This document shows, piece after piece, positions 60,500 to 64,000 of a stretch of DNA of 64,000 nt (position 1 is the first letter of the stretch; each line of letters opens with the position of its first letter). Under the pieces are notes generated by a model that was not told the DNA's origin, made no database searches, and saw only the letters and a list, made by a program, of their open reading frames with translations. The DNA is from Mycolicibacterium peregrinum (GTDB lineage: Bacteria > Actinomycetota > Actinomycetes > Mycobacteriales > Mycobacteriaceae), in contig NZ_LZSO01000033.1 of NCBI RefSeq assembly GCF_001665785.1, positions 1-64,000 of the forward strand. Reading direction: 5' to 3'. The position numbers and the translations under genes were made by a program.

Positions 60500-61231
60500 T
60501 CAGCCTGCGGTTTTGGCCCTAACCCAGCTCGCGGCCTCCTCAACCGTGGCGACCGTCTGCACGCCGGGTGGCAGTGCTGGACGGTCCACCATCACCACCG
60601 CCACGCCCGCCGACTCGGCCGCCCGCAGTTTGGGCTCGGTCATCACACCGCCGCTGTTCTTGGTCACCAGGGCATCGATGCGGTGCTCCCGCAGCAGCGC
60701 CAGTTCCCCGTCGTAGTCGTACGGACCGCGCGACAGCAGCAGTTCGTGATCGGCAGGCAAGGTGTCGGAGTCGGGCGGGGTGACGGCCCGGATCAGGAAC
60801 CAGGCGTCGACGCCTTTGAACGCCCGGGTGCCGGATCGGCCGGTGGTGAGAAAGACCCGTGAATAGCCGTTGCCCGTCACGGTTTCGGCGGCTTCGGTGT
60901 CCGATCCCACCACGATCGCCGATCCTGGCGCCCAGGCCGGCCGGGCCAGGACCAGATGCGGCACGCCGAGTTCGGCGCACACCTGTGCCGCATGCGCGGT
61001 GATGGTGACGGCGAAGGGATGGGTGGCATCGACAACTGCCTCGACACCCTCGTCGACCAGCCATCGCCGCATACCGTCCACGCCGCCGAACCCGCCGATG
61101 CGCACCGGACCGGCCGGCAGCGCCGGGTCGGGGACCCGCCCGGCCAGCGAGCTGATCACCTCGACGTCTGGGTGCAGAACGGCGGCCAGGGCCCGCGCCT
61201 CGCCGGTGCCACCGAGCAGAAGGACTTTCAT
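60500..61231 (-). CDS. cobK: CobK, precorrin-6A reductase
   Basis: CobK reduces precorrin-6A to precorrin-6B with NADPH. This 243-residue protein has the N-terminal dinucleotide motif LLLGGTGEARALAA and the family blocks VEAVVDATHPFAVTITAHA and HELLLSRGPYDYDGELALL, plus LVTKNSGGVMTEPKLRAA. The first residue overlaps the cobM stop (one shared base), so it is co-translated as the last gene of the cobL-cobM-cobK unit. ATG 61231 is chosen over an open frame extending far upstream in the same reading frame, which only covers cobM antisense reading. It matches Rv2070c. Confidence 0.95.
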   Translation of the reverse strand: MKVLLLGGTGEARALAAVLHPDVEVISSLAGRVPDPALPAGPVRIGGFGGVDGMRRWLVDEGVEAVVDATHPFAVTITAHAAQVCAELGVPHLVLARPAWAPGSAIVVGSDTEAAETVTGNGYSRVFLTTGRSGTRAFKGVDAWFLIRAVTPPDSDTLPADHELLLSRGPYDYDGELALLREHRIDALVTKNSGGVMTEPKLRAAESAGVAVVMVDRPALPPGVQTVATVEEAASWVRAKTAG

Positions 61232-61986
61232 CAGTGACTGGCCCCGCGGCGCCGATCCGACGAGTACAGGTAACTGTCGGAGAACCCCTCCGCGGCAAGG
61301 ACATCGCCGACGACGATGACCGCGGTTTTGGTCACCTCGGCGGCATGCATCTTCTCGGCGATGTCGGCGAGCGTGCCGCGCAGCACGATCTCCTGCGGCC
61401 AGCTGGCGAATGCCACCACCGCACAGGGCGTGTCGTGTCGGTATCCACCGTCGAGAAGCTGCGGGACGATGTTGTCGATCTGGGCGGCGGCCAGGTGCAG
61501 CACCAACGTCGCGCCGGGGGCCGAGAGGGTGCGCAGATCCTCGCCGTCGGGCATCGCCGTGGACAGGGTGGCCACCCGGGACAAGGTGACGGTCTGGGCC
61601 ACGCCGGGAACGGTGAGTTCGCGACCCAGGGCGGCGGCCACCGCGGCGAATGCCGGTACGCCCGGCACGATCTCGTACCCGATGCCCAGTTCGTCGAGCC
61701 TGCGGCATTGTTCGGCCAGCGCACTGTAGATCGACGGGTCGCCGGAATGCAGCCGTGCCACATCGACACCCGCCCGATCCGCGGCGACCAACTCGTCGAT
61801 GATCTGGTCCAGATTCAGTGGCCCGGTGTCGATGACCCTGGTGTCGGGCGGACACAACGCCAGCAGGTCGTCGGGCATGATCGACCCGGCGTACAGACAC
61901 ACCGGACAACTGCCGAGCAGCTTGGCGCCGCGCACGGTGATGAGGTCGGCCGCGCCGGGGCCGGCGCCGATGAAGTACACGGTCAT
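61231..61986 (-). CDS. cobM: CobM, precorrin-4 C11-methyltransferase
   Basis: CobM methylates C-11 of precorrin-4 using SAM. This 251-residue protein has the SAM-binding start VYFIGAGPGAADLITVRG, LYAGSIMP, the LHSGDPSIYSALAEQ block and the VPGVPAFAAVAAALG loop, all typical of the uroporphyrinogen/precorrin methyltransferase fold. The ATG at 61986 overlaps the cobL end by 4 nt. It lies between cobL and cobK and matches Rv2071c. Confidence 0.96.
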   Translation of the reverse strand: MTVYFIGAGPGAADLITVRGAKLLGSCPVCLYAGSIMPDDLLALCPPDTRVIDTGPLNLDQIIDELVAADRAGVDVARLHSGDPSIYSALAEQCRRLDELGIGYEIVPGVPAFAAVAAALGRELTVPGVAQTVTLSRVATLSTAMPDGEDLRTLSAPGATLVLHLAAAQIDNIVPQLLDGGYRHDTPCAVVAFASWPQEIVLRGTLADIAEKMHAAEVTKTAVIVVGDVLAAEGFSDSYLYSSDRRRGASH

Positions 61987-63158
61987 CGCTTGACCACCGC
62001 CCACTGGGTCACCGGCAGCGCAGGACGCCAGCCGGTGAATCCGCCGATCGCACCGCCCTGGTAGTGCTGATAACGCCGCAACTCGCCGCCTTCCTTCGAA
62101 TACCATTGCGCGACAACTACTTCAGATTCCAGCGTGACGGCATTGACCACCAGCCGCCCGCCTGAGGGCAGCCGGTCGAAGCACGCCTGCAGCAAACCGG
62201 GCTGCGTGACGCCGCCGCCGATGAAGATCACGTCAGGATCGGGCGCACCGTCGAGCGACTCGGGCGCACCACCCCGCACGTCCACCCGGGTCCCGAACGC
62301 GGTGACATTGCTCGAGATCCGGTCACGTCGCTGCTCATCCCGCTCGAAGGCCACTGCCGCGCAACCCGCTGCGCTGCGCGACCATTCGATCGCGATGCTG
62401 CCCGAGCCTGAGCCGACATCCCACAGCAACTCCCCGGGCCGTGGTCCCAGTGCGGCCAGGGTGACGGCCCGGATGGACTGCTTGGTCAGCTGCCCGTCAT
62501 GGGCGAACGCCTCGTCCGGCAGCGCCTGGGCCCTGCGGTCGTCGGGAAGGTAGGTCACCGCGATCACGTTGAGGTCGTCGATTCCGGCCGGCGGTGTCGT
62601 CGCCCAGTCCCGGGCGAGGCCGTCGTGGCGGCACTCCCCGGGGCCGCCCAGTTGCTCCAGCACGGTCAATTCCGAATTCCCCCGGCCGGATTCGCTCAAC
62701 AGCCGAGCCAGCACGGCGGGAGTCTGCGCGTCGCGCGACAGCACGACCGCCCGGCCACCACGCCGCACGGCAGTGTGCGGTGGGGCGGTCACCAGACTGA
62801 TCACCTCGGTGTCGGGCACCGTCCAGCCCATCCGGGCGCACGCCAGCGTCACACTCGACACGTGCGGCAGCACGCGCACCCGCTGCGCCCCGAACAACCG
62901 GATCAGCGTCGCGCCGATGCCGTGCAGCAGCGGATCCCCGCTCGCCACCACATGCACATCGGCGTCACCGAAAAGCGTCGGCAGCGCAGGCAGCATCGGC
63001 GACGGCCACTCGCGCCGGTCCGGCGTCACGCTGTCATCGAGCAGTTCCAGTTGCCGTGGTGAGCCGTACACGACGGTGGCGCGCCCCAACTCGTCACGCG
63101 AGGTCGCCGACAACCCGGCCATCCCGTCGGCCCCGATGCCGACCACCGTGATCGTCAT
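61983..63158 (-). CDS. cobL: CobL, fused precorrin-6Y methyltransferase/decarboxylase (CbiE-CbiT)
   Basis: CobL methylates C-5 and C-15 and decarboxylates precorrin-6B to precorrin-8X. This 391-residue protein is bifunctional. The N-terminal CbiE-like domain has VVGIGADGMAGLSATSRDEL and VASGDPLLHGIGATLI. The C-terminal CbiT-like methyltransferase has LLWDVGSGSGSIAIEWSRSA, with the D-x-G-x-G-S-G SAM motif, and IFIGGGVTQPGLLQA. The order agrees with CobL of other aerobes. Start ATG 63158; it lies 28 bp after the SDR gene, and its end overlaps cobM by 4 nt. It matches Rv2072c. Confidence 0.96.
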   Translation of the reverse strand: MTITVVGIGADGMAGLSATSRDELGRATVVYGSPRQLELLDDSVTPDRREWPSPMLPALPTLFGDADVHVVASGDPLLHGIGATLIRLFGAQRVRVLPHVSSVTLACARMGWTVPDTEVISLVTAPPHTAVRRGGRAVVLSRDAQTPAVLARLLSESGRGNSELTVLEQLGGPGECRHDGLARDWATTPPAGIDDLNVIAVTYLPDDRRAQALPDEAFAHDGQLTKQSIRAVTLAALGPRPGELLWDVGSGSGSIAIEWSRSAAGCAAVAFERDEQRRDRISSNVTAFGTRVDVRGGAPESLDGAPDPDVIFIGGGVTQPGLLQACFDRLPSGGRLVVNAVTLESEVVVAQWYSKEGGELRRYQHYQGGAIGGFTGWRPALPVTQWAVVKR

Positions 63159-63186
63159 CGGGGCCTTCTCTCTTCGCGCAAGCGGC

Positions 63187-63963
63187 TCATCGGGGCATCC
63201 TGCGCCAGATCGGCCGCGGCACGAACCGCGCCACGTTGATCATCGGCCGGATCACCCACGGCACCCACACCGCGCTCTTGCCCTTGCGCAGCGCCTTGGC
63301 CGTGGCCTCGGCCACCTGCGCGGGCGTGCTGGAGAACGGCGCCGGTTCCATCCCCTCGGTCATCCGGCCGATCACGAAACCGGGTCGCACGATCAACAAC
63401 TGGACACCGGTCCCGTGCAGGGCATCGGTGAGCCCGGAGGCGAACGCGTCCAGTCCGGCCTTGGCCGAACCGTAGACGTAGTTGGCGCGGCGGGCCCGGG
63501 CCCCCGCGATCGAGGAGAACACCACCAGCCGACCCCGATCCCTGGCACGCATGCGCTGGGCCAGCACGGTGAGCAGGCCGACCTGGGCCACGTAATCGGT
63601 GTGTACGACAGCCACGGCATGGGCCGCGTCGACCTCGGCCCGGTCCTGATCCCCGAGCACGCCGAAGGCCAGCACCGCGGTGTCGATCGGTCCGTGCGCG
63701 GCTTCGACCGCGTCGACGACACCGGCGTGACCCGCGACGTCGTCGGCATCGAACTCGGCGGTGTGGACCGCGGCCGCACCGGCCGCCTGCACGGCCGCCA
63801 CCTGCTCGACGAGCTGATCGGTGCGGCGGGCCGCCAGCACCACGACCGCCCCGGCGGCGAGCCGAACCGCGAGTTCGACACCGATCTCGCTGCGGCCCCC
63901 GAAAATCACCACGACACGGGGATCCGTGCCGGCAATCCCGGCCGTGTCTGCTGTGTCCTGCAT
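63187..63963 (-). CDS. Short-chain dehydrogenase, Rv2073c-like (DprE2-type)
   Basis: This 258-residue Rossmann-fold oxidoreductase has the family features of the decaprenylphosphoryl-ribose epimerase reductases: a cofactor motif VVIFGGRSEIGVELA (GGxSxIG), catalytic Ser in LVVFSSIAGARARR, and the YVYGSAKAGLDAF block with Tyr-x3-Lys. It is the Rv2073c-like protein next to the cob genes, a paralog of DprE2. Its substrate is unknown and there is no evident role in cobalamin synthesis. The ATG at 63963 is chosen; only about 35 bp of upstream sequence remains in the window, so the promoter cannot be defined. It is the first gene of the cobLMK unit. Confidence 0.9.
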   Translation of the reverse strand: MQDTADTAGIAGTDPRVVVIFGGRSEIGVELAVRLAAGAVVVLAARRTDQLVEQVAAVQAAGAAAVHTAEFDADDVAGHAGVVDAVEAAHGPIDTAVLAFGVLGDQDRAEVDAAHAVAVVHTDYVAQVGLLTVLAQRMRARDRGRLVVFSSIAGARARRANYVYGSAKAGLDAFASGLTDALHGTGVQLLIVRPGFVIGRMTEGMEPAPFSSTPAQVAEATAKALRKGKSAVWVPWVIRPMINVARFVPRPIWRRMPR

Positions 63964-64000
63964 GGCAGCGATTATGTCCTGCGCTAGCGTGGACCCCGAT

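Overview
The window is about 64 kb of very GC-rich chromosome from a mycobacterium, most likely a rapidly growing species of the Mycolicibacterium group. Gene content and order match two blocks of the M. tuberculosis map, recalled from memory: Rv1639c-Rv1627c (uvrA, metallo-hydrolase, Usp, mannosyltransferase, MFS pump, uvrB, coaE, rpsA, polA, DUF35/thiolase) and Rv2045c-Rv2073c (lipT/lppI, rbpA, ppm1, lnt, fxsA, F420-type flavoproteins, cobN, cobG-H-IJ, cobK-M-L, SDR reductase). pks12, the paralogous ribosomal-protein genes and blaC/sigC, which lie inside the second block in M. tuberculosis, are missing. Ppm1 and Lnt are separate genes, as in M. smegmatis. No insertion sequence, phage, CRISPR array or plasmid origin was seen.

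Layout. 0.1-8.7 kb: LpqH-like lipoprotein, a winged-helix protein, an ABC-F ATPase, UvrA, a metallo-hydrolase and a universal stress protein. 9-20 kb: a Rv1635c-like glycosyltransferase, a thioesterase, tRNA-Cys, a DUF899 protein, an MFS pump, an inserted DUF418/histidine kinase/response regulator set, and UvrB. 20-30 kb: a FadR-type regulator, CoaE-GrpB, RpsA, an inserted PrsW/MerR/metallo-hydrolase/LysE set, and PolA. 30-35 kb: an accessory oxygenase island (LysR, flavin monooxygenase and alpha/beta hydrolase; TetR and a second flavin monooxygenase) between polA and the Rv1628c/Rv1627c-like pair. 36.7-43.6 kb: DUF167, a kinase-like/DUF7064-type fusion, a copper amine oxidase, a LipT-like esterase and an LppI-like lipoprotein. 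43.7-53.6 kb: RbpA, then a long minus-strand run (ppm1, lnt, amidohydrolase, fxsA, two flavoproteins, cobN, and a 35-residue ORF). 53.8-64 kb: the aerobic cobalamin genes cobGHIJ (+) and cobLMK (-), separated by a TetR/kinase-like pair and an alpha/beta-hydrolase-adenylate cyclase fusion.

How the genes work together. uvrA, uvrB and polA are nucleotide-excision-repair functions. uvrA and uvrB each carry an exact mycobacterial DNA-damage (RecA-NDp/PafBC-type) promoter, and polA has a degenerate copy. Many genes have a TANNNT -10 hexamer ending 6-7 nt before ATG or GTG, so their mRNAs are probably leaderless; this fixes several starts. Clear local circuits are a MerR promoter with a 19-bp spacer and 20-bp palindrome, a 19-bp TetR palindrome, and a TGACA-N2-TGTCA operator found at two kinase-like genes 18 kb apart. 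Ppm1 and Lnt supply polyprenyl-phosphomannose and lipoprotein N-acylation. The cob genes supply most corrin-ring methylations, ring contraction and cobalt insertion.
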